From Bacteroidales bacterium (GTDB lineage Bacteria; Bacteroidota; Bacteroidia; Bacteroidales; VadinHA17): 5,313 nucleotides of DNA. The DNA lies in NCBI GenBank assembly GCA_027451265.1, contig DAIDJT010000187.1, positions 1-5,313 on the forward strand, in the 5' to 3' direction. The position numbers and the translations under genes are program-made. Of this stretch, positions 1 through 5,313 are shown piece by piece (within the stretch, counting starts at the first letter, position 1; each line of letters starts with the position of its first letter). The notes below the pieces were generated by a model. The model was not told the origin of the DNA and ran no database searches. It was given only the letters and a program-made list of their open reading frames with translations.

Positions 1-924
1 GATGAATTCATGTCCGTGAAATGTCCATCCCGTTCCAGGCACGAACTTCTTGGTGGCAGGCTTTGCCACATCATGAAGGAGGGCAGCCCAGCGGAGCCAG
101 ATATCTTCACTTTTCTCAGCCAGGTTGTCAAGCACTTTTATCGTATGATGGAAGTTGTCCTTGTGTCCCTTCCCCTCCTTGTCCTCAACGCCCTCGAGCC
201 TTGCTATCTCAGGCAATATGAGTTCAAGCAGGCCTGTCTGCCGGAGCAGCAGAAACCCTGCTGAAGGCTTTGCGGTGGCCATGATCTTGTTCAGTTCAGT
301 GGTGATCCTTTCGGCCGATACGATTTTTATTCTTTCCGCATTGCGGGAAATGGAGGCCAGGGTGACATCATCAACCCTGAAGCCGAGTTGTGAGGCGAAC
401 CTGACTGCTCTCATCATCCGTAGGGGATCATCGCTGAAGGTGGTGTCAGGATCAAGCGGAGTGCGTATGATACCTTTCCGGATGTCGTCAATTCCCCCGA
501 ACGGGTCGATCACATCGCCGGGGTTATCCCTGTTAAGGCTAATGGCCAGAGCATTGATTGTAAAGTCACGCCTGTTCTGGTCATCTTCCATTGTCCCGGG
601 TGTGACTGATGGTTTGCGTGAGTCAGCCGAGTACGACTCCTTACGTGCGCCAACAAACTCGATGTCAGAGTCACCGTACCTGAACATTGCAGTTCCAAAG
701 GTTTTGAATACGGTAACCTTTATGTCGCGGCTGATCTCACGGGCTACGGCCCTGGCCATTGCGGGCCCGTCACCAAGAACCACGATGTCAATATCCCTGT
801 CCGGGTTGATACGGCCCATGATATGATCACGCACGAAGCCTCCGATGACATAAGCCTTAACGTTTTCTCTGTCAGCCACCCGGGCGACTATCTCAAATAT
901 TCTGTGATCAGGGAAAATCTTCAT
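1..924 (-). CDS. cca: CCA-adding tRNA nucleotidyltransferase with HD domain (5' part of gene, C-terminus outside window)
   Basis: The enzyme adds or repairs the 3'-terminal CCA of tRNAs using CTP and ATP in the cytoplasm. I translated the minus strand from the ATG at 924 to the left edge and found 308 codons with no stop or frameshift. The class II nucleotidyltransferase head is clear: GGFVRD at residues 28-33, the metal-binding DxD pair D44/D46 in DRDID, RRDFTINALA at 118-127, DPFGG at 140-144 and DPLRMMRAVRFA at 166-177. An HD-domain part follows, with FHH at 258-260, LLHDVAKP at 282-289 (H284, D285) and HGH at 303-305, where the window ends. Homologues are usually about 450-500 residues, so roughly a third is missing. 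An in-frame TAA lies six codons before this ATG, which fixes the start; there is no Shine-Dalgarno sequence. The related family is poly(A) polymerase (PcnB), but the HD domain and motif spacing favour CCA addition. Sequence alone cannot separate full CCA-adding from A-adding activity. Confidence 0.93.
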   Translation of the reverse strand, partial: MKIFPDHRIFEIVARVADRENVKAYVIGGFVRDHIMGRINPDRDIDIVVLGDGPAMARAVAREISRDIKVTVFKTFGTAMFRYGDSDIEFVGARKESYSADSRKPSVTPGTMEDDQNRRDFTINALAISLNRDNPGDVIDPFGGIDDIRKGIIRTPLDPDTTFSDDPLRMMRAVRFASQLGFRVDDVTLASISRNAERIKIVSAERITTELNKIMATAKPSAGFLLLRQTGLLELILPEIARLEGVEDKEGKGHKDNFHHTIKVLDNLAEKSEDIWLRWAALLHDVAKPATKKFVPGTGWTFHGHEFI

Positions 925-956
925 GGTCAGTATGACAAATTAGCCGGAGCCGGTGA

Positions 957-964
957 CAAAATTA
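957..964 (-). promoter_or_regulatory. Candidate Bacteroidetes -7 promoter element for cca
   Basis: Read on the minus strand, these eight bases are TAATTTTG, an exact match to the Bacteroidetes primary-sigma -7 consensus TAnnTTTG. The element ends 32 bases before the cca ATG, which would leave a short leader. I see no clear TTTG -33 partner at the usual spacing upstream, and AT-rich intergenic DNA can match this motif by chance. The position is right, but the call rests on one box. Confidence 0.4.
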
Positions 965-997
965 CAATTTATACCCTAACTTGAAGAAAAATTGATC

Positions 998-1024
998 TGC
1001 CGGAACCCGCGGCACGGCAATTGC
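998..1024. other. Small inverted repeats in the cca/trx divergent spacer
   Basis: TGCCG at 998-1002 can pair with CGGCA at 1010-1014 (7-base loop) or with a second CGGCA at 1015-1019. The palindrome GCAATTGC follows at 1017-1024. This is the only GC-rich part of an otherwise AT-rich 151-bp spacer between divergent genes. It could be an operator or a leader structure for the thioredoxin transcript. The arms are short and no known regulator site is recognised. Confidence 0.25.
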
Positions 1025-1075
1025 TAAAACAGAACAATACCCGTAAAAATCTGTTAAACAATTAAAACAATAAAT

Positions 1076-1438
1076 ATGGCAGAACACTTGACAAAGGATA
1101 CTTTTCTTGAAAAAGTATTTAATTATGAACAGAACAAGGAATGGAAATACAGCGGCGACAAACCCTGCATAATAGACTTTTATGCAGACTGGTGCGGACC
1201 TTGCAAGATGGTTGCGCCTATTCTTGAGGAACTTTCAAAGGAATATGAAGGCAAGCTGTATGTTTACAAGATTGATACTGAGGCAGAACAGGAGCTTGCA
1301 TCGGTATTCGGAATAAGGAGCATCCCTTCACTGCTATTTGTCCCGATGGAAGGTCAGCCACAGATGGCAATGGGTGCCCTGCCAAAGGAAGTATTTGAAA
1401 AAGCCTTCAAAGATATTTTTGGAATAGAAAAAAACTGA
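1076..1438 (+). CDS. trxA: Thioredoxin
   Basis: This 120-residue, single-domain cytoplasmic thioredoxin would reduce protein disulfides, with electrons from a thioredoxin reductase encoded elsewhere. The active site is WCGPC at residues 39-43. The buried acid matching E. coli Asp26 is D34 in IIDFYADW, and the cis-proline before the last strands is P84 in IRSIPS. The length is slightly above the usual 105-110 because of a longer N-terminal helix region (residues 1-28). There is no signal peptide or lipobox, which argues against a periplasmic TlpA/ResA-type protein. An additional cysteine, C31, sits just before the central strand and could in principle be a regulatory thiol. The start has no Shine-Dalgarno sequence but follows an A-rich leader (1058-1075), common in well-expressed Bacteroidetes genes. 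The gene looks AT-richer than its neighbours, as might be expected for a highly expressed gene rather than a transferred one. It is transcribed alone, divergent from cca. Confidence 0.96.
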   Translation: MAEHLTKDTFLEKVFNYEQNKEWKYSGDKPCIIDFYADWCGPCKMVAPILEELSKEYEGKLYVYKIDTEAEQELASVFGIRSIPSLLFVPMEGQPQMAMGALPKEVFEKAFKDIFGIEKN

Positions 1439-1514
1439 ATTGTTAATAAATATTACGTTTTTTTAAGGTTTTTGAGAAACAATTTCGTAATTTAATCGTT
1501 CTATTTACTGAAGG

Positions 1515-1543
1515 TAGTTTTCTAACAGAAGAGTTAGTTTTCT
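1515..1543 (+). repeat. Direct repeat TAGTTTTCT x2, 20-bp spacing
   Basis: TAGTTTTCT occurs at 1515-1523 and again at 1535-1543, exactly 20 bp apart (about two helical turns). A short inverted repeat, CTAAC (1522-1526) with GTTAG (1533-1537), lies between them. Each copy begins with TAGTTTTC, which matches five of the six fixed bases of the Bacteroidetes -7 consensus TAnnTTTG. The region is noncoding, lying between the thioredoxin stop and its terminator. Its function is unknown. It may be a regulator site, a weak promoter for a short RNA, or chance in AT-rich DNA. Confidence 0.3.
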
Positions 1544-1568
1544 GGAATTTAGGTTAGGGTTTCGAGTT

Positions 1569-1600
1569 GAAGCCCCGCTGTCGCGGGGCTTCCTTGATTT
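1569..1600 (+). terminator. Rho-independent terminator downstream of thioredoxin
   Basis: GAAGCCCCGC (1569-1578) pairs perfectly with GCGGGGCTTC (1583-1592) to give a 10-bp stem with a TGTC loop. It is followed on the plus strand by the T-rich tail CTTGATTTTAT. On the minus strand the hairpin is followed by AACTCGAAAC, which is not T-rich, so plus-strand termination is favoured. It lies 130 bases past the thioredoxin stop, an unusually long 3' untranslated region. It could still act as a backup stop for transcripts from the convergent xseB side. Confidence 0.82.
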
Positions 1601-1625
1601 TATGCCGGTCACAGATTAACCGGCC

Positions 1626-1677
1626 GGAAAGGGAAAGGGGATTTCCGGGGTGGGCATATAATTCCGGAAAAATCCCC
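1626..1677 (-). terminator. Candidate terminator of the peptidase-xseA-xseB operon
   Basis: On the minus strand GGGGATTTTTCCGG (1677-1664) pairs with CCGGAAATCCCC (1648-1637) through 12 base pairs with a two-base bulge, closing a 15-base loop. The hairpin begins five bases after the xseB stop codon and is followed by TTTCCCTTTCC (1636-1626). The tail is pyrimidine-rich, not a pure U-tract, so efficiency is uncertain. The position directly behind the last operon gene supports the call. Confidence 0.55.
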
Positions 1678-1682
1678 GCAGC

Positions 1683-1880
1683 TTACTTCAGATCTTCCAT
1701 TATACCGTCAATTTTCTCGCCGGTCTCGCGCAGACGGCGCCGGCATATCTTTATAAGTTCAGCGGCTTTTTTTACATCCTCTGACAACCTGTCTATATCC
1801 GGCTGACCCTCCTCGATATTCCTGAGGATTTCCTCAATTCCTTTGAGGGCTTCATTAAACCCGATCTCTTTCTTTGCCAT
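1683..1880 (-). CDS. xseB: Exodeoxyribonuclease VII small subunit
   Basis: XseB binds several-fold to XseA to form exonuclease VII, which cuts single-stranded DNA processively from both ends into short oligonucleotides and takes part in repair. The 65-residue helical product has the XseB signature: FNEALKGIEEILRNIEEG near the N-terminus, then IDRLSEDVKKAAELIKICRRRL, matching the family's two-helix hairpin and usual 60-85 residue length. The ATG at 1880 is preceded by AAAAAGGA with AGGA six bases upstream, one of the few real Shine-Dalgarno sequences here. An in-frame TTG at 1886 would overlap the xseA stop but sits directly against that AGGA, so I reject it as the start. The gap to the xseA TGA is two bases, so translation is probably coupled and keeps subunit ratios balanced. 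Confidence 0.93.
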   Translation of the reverse strand: MAKKEIGFNEALKGIEEILRNIEEGQPDIDRLSEDVKKAAELIKICRRRLRETGEKIDGIMEDLK

Positions 1881-1882
1881 AA

Positions 1883-3172
1883 TCAATCCTTTTTAGTTAT
1901 CTGTTGCACGGTACTTGTGGCAGTGTCCCTTTCAAAATGTGTGGTTATGATGTCACCCGGTTCAAGTTTGCCGGCAGACCTGATTATCAGCCCGTTCCTT
2001 GAAGTCAGGGTATAGCCTCTTTTAAGCACAGCTGCAGGGTCCAGATGGCGAAGAGATCCCTCCAGTCTGCCGGTGATGTCGGCTGCCTTTTGCAGGACGA
2101 TTCCGGATGAGCGTCTGAGGGTTTCTGCGTGATAGCCCAGCCTGTCACTGTTGACCCTGACAATCAGTCTTGCGGTGGCGGCAATACGGTTCTGAAGTGA
2201 GGAGATCTGTTCGCCGGCAGCCTCAAGCGCTTCTGTCACTGCCGAAGCCAGTTCACCGGCCATACCGATTATCCTGTTCTCGCACTCAAGCGTTCTTTCC
2301 ACCAGGAAGCCTGCCACGGCCGTGGGTGTCCTGAGCGCTTTCCATGCCGCCAGATCTGTTACTGACTGGTCCTTTTCGTGCCCTATCCCGGTAATGACAG
2401 GTAAAGGGAACTGTGTCACATGAAAGGCAATCGCATAGCTGTCAAACCAGCTCAGGTCAGTGGTAGAGCCGCCTCCCCTGATTATTGCCACAGCGTCATA
2501 TTTTCCGGCTTCACCGGCTACCATGTCAAGTGCTCCGGTAACCGATGCCTCCGTTTCCTCACCCTGCATCACAGCCTCAAAGAGTGTGGTTTTGAAAATA
2601 TATCCGTAAGGATTGGCCATGAGGTGATTGATGAAGTCCTGGTAGCCGGCTGCCTTTGAAGAGGAGACGACTGCAATATTTCGCGGGTAAGGAACGAGAT
2701 GAAGGCCGGCATTCATGGATATCACTCCTTCGGCCGTCAGCCTTCGTATGACCGCCTCACGGCGAAGGGCCATATCGCCGGCAGTGTATGACGGATCTAT
2801 GTCGGATATATTGAGGCTCAGGCCGTAAAGTTCGTGGTATTCGACGGTTGCCCTGAAGAGGATGGTTATTCCCGCCCTGAGCGGAATTCCTGTGCTTGCA
2901 TTGAAGAAGGTGCTGAGAGACCTGTATTTCGAGGCCCATATGGTTGCCCTGGCCCTGCCGGTGACCCTTCCACCGGGAGTGTCACTGCCGGTAAGTTCAA
3001 GGTAGCAATGGCCTGCAGTCTGAACCTTCATCTCTGCTATCTCTGCAATAACCCAGAATGCATCGGGCAGGGCTTCGTAGATCTTGTCACGTACAAGGCC
3101 CAGCAGTTCCGTCAGTGATATTTTGGAATCGCGGTTCATCTGTTGATGGTGGTCATAGGTCTCGCGACTCAT
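1883..3172 (-). CDS. xseA: Exodeoxyribonuclease VII large subunit
   Basis: This is the catalytic subunit of exonuclease VII, a cytoplasmic metal-dependent nuclease acting on single-stranded DNA. From the ATG at 3172 it has 429 residues; the E. coli protein has 456. An N-terminal OB-fold DNA-binding domain (about 18-125) contains LTELLGLVRDKI and FWVIAEIAEMKV. The catalytic domain follows with IAVVSSSKAAGYQDF (166-180), RGGGSTTDL (232-240) and GIGHEKDQSVTDLAA (262-276). D179, R232, H265 and D268 align by motif with the residues proposed as catalytic in E. coli (D155, R205, H238, D241). A helical coiled-coil stretch (about 290-375), where XseB should bind, precedes the C-terminal DPAAVLKRGYTLT (378-390). 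The ATG at 3172 overlaps the upstream peptidase stop as ATGA. A second in-frame ATG at 3139 (residue 12, MNRDSKISL) fits the usual family N-terminus better and would give 418 residues. Neither ATG has a good Shine-Dalgarno sequence. See the repeat at 3129-3189. Confidence 0.96.
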   Translation of the reverse strand: MSRETYDHHQQMNRDSKISLTELLGLVRDKIYEALPDAFWVIAEIAEMKVQTAGHCYLELTGSDTPGGRVTGRARATIWASKYRSLSTFFNASTGIPLRAGITILFRATVEYHELYGLSLNISDIDPSYTAGDMALRREAVIRRLTAEGVISMNAGLHLVPYPRNIAVVSSSKAAGYQDFINHLMANPYGYIFKTTLFEAVMQGEETEASVTGALDMVAGEAGKYDAVAIIRGGGSTTDLSWFDSYAIAFHVTQFPLPVITGIGHEKDQSVTDLAAWKALRTPTAVAGFLVERTLECENRIIGMAGELASAVTEALEAAGEQISSLQNRIAATARLIVRVNSDRLGYHAETLRRSSGIVLQKAADITGRLEGSLRHLDPAAVLKRGYTLTSRNGLIIRSAGKLEPGDIITTHFERDTATSTVQQITKKD

Positions 3173-3189
3173 CTGTTGATGCGTATCAT
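3129..3189 (-). repeat. Degenerate 33-bp tandem duplication at the peptidase/xseA junction
   Basis: TCGCGnnTCATCTGTTGATGnnnnTCAT occurs twice on the plus strand, at 3129-3156 and 3162-3189, offset by exactly 33 bp. Twenty-two of 28 positions are identical, including 13 in a row. On the coding strand each copy reads ATGAnnnnCATCAACAGATGAnnCGCGA, so both the peptidase tail (Met-x-x-Ile-Asn-Arg-stop) and the ATGA start/stop overlap are present twice. The outer 5 bp of the 33-bp units have diverged. Confidence 0.7.
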
Positions 3190-4818
3190 TTTAAAGGTCC
3201 GGTCTCCCTGGTCAGTCACTGCTTTTATAATGTAAAGTCCCTGTGCCAGGTTTCCGAGGCTGCTGAGCCTGAATGAACGGGCCACATAAACGGGAAAGTT
3301 TCTCTCCAGAACTGTTCTGCCGCTTGCTTCTGTGATGGTCACCGTCAGAGACCCCGGTGATTCATGAAACCAGAAGAATATTTCGTCGGTAAAGGGATTC
3401 GGGCCTGCTGTCATGATCACCTCCGGCATGAATATATGATCTGCTTCAAGCAGTCTCAGTGCCTTCAGAAAATCCGGCAGCCCGTAACCGTAGAGTGAGT
3501 CAGGACTTGCGTACCGGTCACTGCTTTCGTGAAGGGCTTTAATTATTTCAGCGGGAGATGCTTCTGGCACTGCCTGCATCAGTGAGGCCGAAAGGCCGCT
3601 GATGACCGGGCATGAGAAAGAGGTTCCGCTTCCGGTGTGCCACATTTCAGGCTCGAACTGCACTGGCAATGATACTCCCGGGGCTACTGCGTCAGGTTTG
3701 ACCTGGCCATCAGATGAAAAACCGGCGGAGGAGAAATCGGAGATTATCAGGTCGTGCCTGAGTGCACCGATGCACAGTACACTGTCGCCGTCAGAAGGGG
3801 CAATTATGCGAAGCCATGAATTGTTGCGCTCATTGCCTGCGCTGTTTACAACAAGGATTCCCTTTGAAGCGGCCATGTCAGCACCCCTGGTGATGAACGG
3901 CCTGTCTCCGTTCATATCGCTGAAGAAGTAATTCATTGACGGGTCATCGAAGGTGAAATACCCCAGGGATGATGATATTACATCAGCCCCAGCACTGTCA
4001 GCATATTCTGCGGCAGCAATCCAGTAGTCCTCTTCAACGGGATATTCGGTGTTGTCATCCTCGGTGCGCAGAAGCAGATAATCGGCATCAGGTGCCGTGC
4101 CATTGATTATCCCCGGAAGTGAGCCGGCAAGGATTGAAAGAACAGAGGTGCCGTGAGTATGATAGTCATAAACAAAGCTGCTTCCATTGATGAAGTCACG
4201 GGTGGCAATGATGCCGCCTCTTCTCCTAAGCTGATTGAGGGCTTCTATTCTGTCTGCATTGGCGAAACCGGCGTCAAGAACTGCTATTGTTATGTTGCGG
4301 CCTGTAAATCCGGATTTATGAAGCAGGTGCCCGTTAAGGGGGAGACGCGGGTCAAAGGCGACAGGGTCTTCCGGAGAGGCAGTTACGCCGTACTTGCTGT
4401 AGCTTTTTTTTGCCGGGTCAGCCGGATGTTTGACCAGCCGGATGCTGTCAATGAAATAAAGCTCTTCAAGTGTCTCAATGTCTTTTGGCTCGGTGGAGGT
4501 GAACAGTGCAGTGTTAAGCCATTTTGAGGTGCACTTTAACCGGAAACCGTACCCCGCAAGGGCCTGAAGATGCTGGTTGCTGACCGGCAAATCACTTTCA
4601 GTCAGCAGGGGTATTTCATATTTCTCCCTGCGGGCGATGGCAGCGGGGGAGAGAAGTTGTTCAGGCTCGTACTCACTTGCAGTGGCAGTTTTCTGGTTGA
4701 ACCAAAACCTGTAAAAGAAGAGCTTGTCATAGTCAGGATATGCCTGTTGTGCCTCCGCCGGAATCAGCCCGGCAAAAGCAAGAATAATTACTGACAGGAT
4801 GGTTGAGCATCTGTTCAT
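3169..4818 (-). CDS. Secreted S8 subtilisin-like serine peptidase with T9SS type A sorting domain
   Basis: This 549-residue precursor should cross the inner membrane by Sec and the outer membrane by the type IX system, ending on the surface or outside the cell. The signal peptide is residues 1-23 (hydrophobic SVIILAFAGLIP, cleavage likely after AEA). Residues 24 to about 165 look like a propeptide-type region, with LSPAAIARR at 57-64 and SKWLN at 98-102. The S8 catalytic domain follows: D182 in AVLDAGF, H222 in THGTS, oxyanion N329 in NSAGNE and nucleophile S400 in GTSFSCP, so the triad is complete. The last ~80 residues form the sorting domain, with GPNPF at 472-476, a Thr/Ile-rich strand region and GLYIIKAVTDQGDRTFKMIR near the end. 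The start ATG overlaps the MORN gene stop as ATGA, and the stop overlaps the xseA start as ATGA. The substrate is unknown; it may be nutritional proteins or envelope proteins. Confidence 0.92.
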   Translation of the reverse strand: MNRCSTILSVIILAFAGLIPAEAQQAYPDYDKLFFYRFWFNQKTATASEYEPEQLLSPAAIARREKYEIPLLTESDLPVSNQHLQALAGYGFRLKCTSKWLNTALFTSTEPKDIETLEELYFIDSIRLVKHPADPAKKSYSKYGVTASPEDPVAFDPRLPLNGHLLHKSGFTGRNITIAVLDAGFANADRIEALNQLRRRGGIIATRDFINGSSFVYDYHTHGTSVLSILAGSLPGIINGTAPDADYLLLRTEDDNTEYPVEEDYWIAAAEYADSAGADVISSSLGYFTFDDPSMNYFFSDMNGDRPFITRGADMAASKGILVVNSAGNERNNSWLRIIAPSDGDSVLCIGALRHDLIISDFSSAGFSSDGQVKPDAVAPGVSLPVQFEPEMWHTGSGTSFSCPVISGLSASLMQAVPEASPAEIIKALHESSDRYASPDSLYGYGLPDFLKALRLLEADHIFMPEVIMTAGPNPFTDEIFFWFHESPGSLTVTITEASGRTVLERNFPVYVARSFRLSSLGNLAQGLYIIKAVTDQGDRTFKMIRINR

Positions 4819-5313
4819 TTAATGACTGTTCCTGTTATGTCTGTCACCTCTATCTTTCCTTTGTTCTTTTCAAGATCATCGAGGAATTTTGTTTCCATGT
4901 CTGCCAGCTTCGGATCGGCCGGAACGCCATCCCTGTAAGTAATAATCTGCTTCAGGGTACCATCCTCATTGAAAACCATCCAGTCGCCTGTCCGGAGATC
5001 ATCATGGTATCTGCCCTCATACTGTAATTTGCCGTTGGGGTGGTAGTATGACATGGGGCCCTCGAGTTTGCCGGCCATAAATTCCGCCCTGAGGCAGATT
5101 GATCCGTCAGGATAGTACTGCAGCCATTCGCCGCTGCGGTTGCCCAGGTCCCATACGACTTTTTCGGCGAGGACGCTGTCAGCAAAGTATTTTTTTGAAA
5201 GGCCGTTCCTTATATCGTTGTCATAAAATTCCTCGCAGATGAGGTAGTGCGGCTGCGTTGCCGACCAGAATTTCCATAACCCCTCCTTTTTGCGTGAAAT
5301 GTATTTCCCTTCG
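4815..5313 (-). CDS. MORN-repeat protein, YwqK-like (3' part of gene, N-terminus outside window)
   Basis: The minus-strand frame is open from the right edge to the TGA at 4815-4817, giving 165 visible residues. It contains MORN_2-type repeats, each built around G-x-W-x-x-(Y/F)-(Y/F)-x-(D/N)-G. Counted from the window edge they are EGLWKFW (10-16), NGLSKKYF (36-43), SGEWLQYYPDG (60-70), EGPMSYYHPNG (84-94) and TGDWMVFNEDG (108-118). The glycines of the last four repeats (37, 61, 85, 109) are exactly 24 residues apart. A charged tail of about 35 residues without repeats follows and ends VTDITGTVIK. Such proteins are often labelled 'YwqK family antitoxin', but no toxin gene is visible here and the function is unknown. 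Many Bacteroidetes relatives carry an N-terminal signal peptide, which cannot be checked in this fragment. The stop overlaps the peptidase start (ATGA), so the two are probably co-translated. An internal Met at 5078 is not the start, because repeats continue upstream of it. Confidence 0.85.
   Translation of the reverse strand, partial: EGKYISRKKEGLWKFWSATQPHYLICEEFYDNDIRNGLSKKYFADSVLAEKVVWDLGNRSGEWLQYYPDGSICLRAEFMAGKLEGPMSYYHPNGKLQYEGRYHDDLRTGDWMVFNEDGTLKQIITYRDGVPADPKLADMETKFLDDLEKNKGKIEVTDITGTVIK

Noticed and set aside
155..826. A 223-codon plus-strand open frame opposite cca
   Set aside because: It is antisense to a gene whose every conserved motif is intact. Its predicted protein is low-complexity Ser/Arg/Leu-rich with no recognisable domain, typical of a shadow frame.
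1452..1491. ATTACG/CGTAAT inverted repeat after trx
   Set aside because: Six pairs enclosing a 28-base AT-rich loop is too weak to call a structure.
1552..1560. GGTTAGGGT resembling a telomeric repeat
   Set aside because: A single unit in AT-rich bacterial spacer DNA; no array, so chance.
1567..1806. A plus-strand open frame starting within the terminator and running opposite xseB
   Set aside because: It begins in the GC hairpin and overlaps xseB antisense; the Arg/Ser-rich product has no family features.
1881..1886. TTG at 1884-1886 as the xseB start
   Set aside because: The AGGA ribosome-binding sequence directly abuts this TTG, whereas it is six bases from the ATG at 1880, which also gives the usual XseB N-terminus.
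2834..3118. Plus-strand open frames opposite xseA (also 2420-2659 and 3058-3276)
   Set aside because: They lie wholly or mostly within a confidently identified xseA on the other strand and show no motifs or start signals.
4153..4527. A 124-codon plus-strand open frame opposite the peptidase (also 3602-3931 and 4570-4794)
   Set aside because: Antisense to the S8 domain, no recognisable domain, and no promoter or leader features.
4952..5185. A 77-codon minus-strand frame overlapping the MORN gene in another phase
   Set aside because: The other frame carries regular MORN repeats and is open to the window edge, so this one is a shadow.

Overview
The window reads as ordinary chromosomal DNA from a member of the Bacteroidota, most likely Bacteroidales or a relative. 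Three things support this. A secreted subtilase ends in a type IX secretion (T9SS) type A sorting domain. Several starts lack Shine-Dalgarno sequences, and the thioredoxin start has an A-rich leader. A near-perfect Bacteroidetes -7 promoter element (TAnnTTTG) lies upstream of the first gene. I see no tRNA, rRNA, insertion sequence, CRISPR array or integrase.

Layout from left to right. Positions 1-924 (minus strand) hold the first 308 codons of a CCA-adding tRNA nucleotidyltransferase with a C-terminal HD domain; the gene runs off the left edge. Positions 925-1075 are a divergent intergenic region. Positions 1076-1438 (plus strand) encode a thioredoxin with a WCGPC active site. Positions 1439-1682 are a convergent intergenic region with a strong GC hairpin terminator for the thioredoxin side and a second hairpin just after the xseB stop for the other side. 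Positions 1683-5313 (minus strand) form a tightly packed operon, transcribed right to left: a partial MORN/YwqK-type repeat protein (5313-4815), a secreted S8 subtilisin-like peptidase with a T9SS tail (4818-3169), exonuclease VII large subunit xseA (3172-1883) and small subunit xseB (1880-1683). The first two junctions are ATGA start/stop overlaps and the third has a 2-base gap, which suggests translational coupling.

XseA and XseB make one enzyme, the exonuclease VII holoenzyme that degrades single-stranded DNA. The peptidase should act outside the cell or on its surface, and nothing in the sequence links it mechanistically to exonuclease VII. Thioredoxin and the tRNA nucleotidyltransferase are independent housekeeping genes.

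I did not find a new biological system. The most unusual detail is a degenerate 33-bp tandem duplication at the peptidase/xseA junction. It repeats the peptidase's last codons and the ATGA overlap, and it appears to have added 11 codons to the front of xseA. The unassigned stretch between the thioredoxin gene and its terminator is the next place worth a look.
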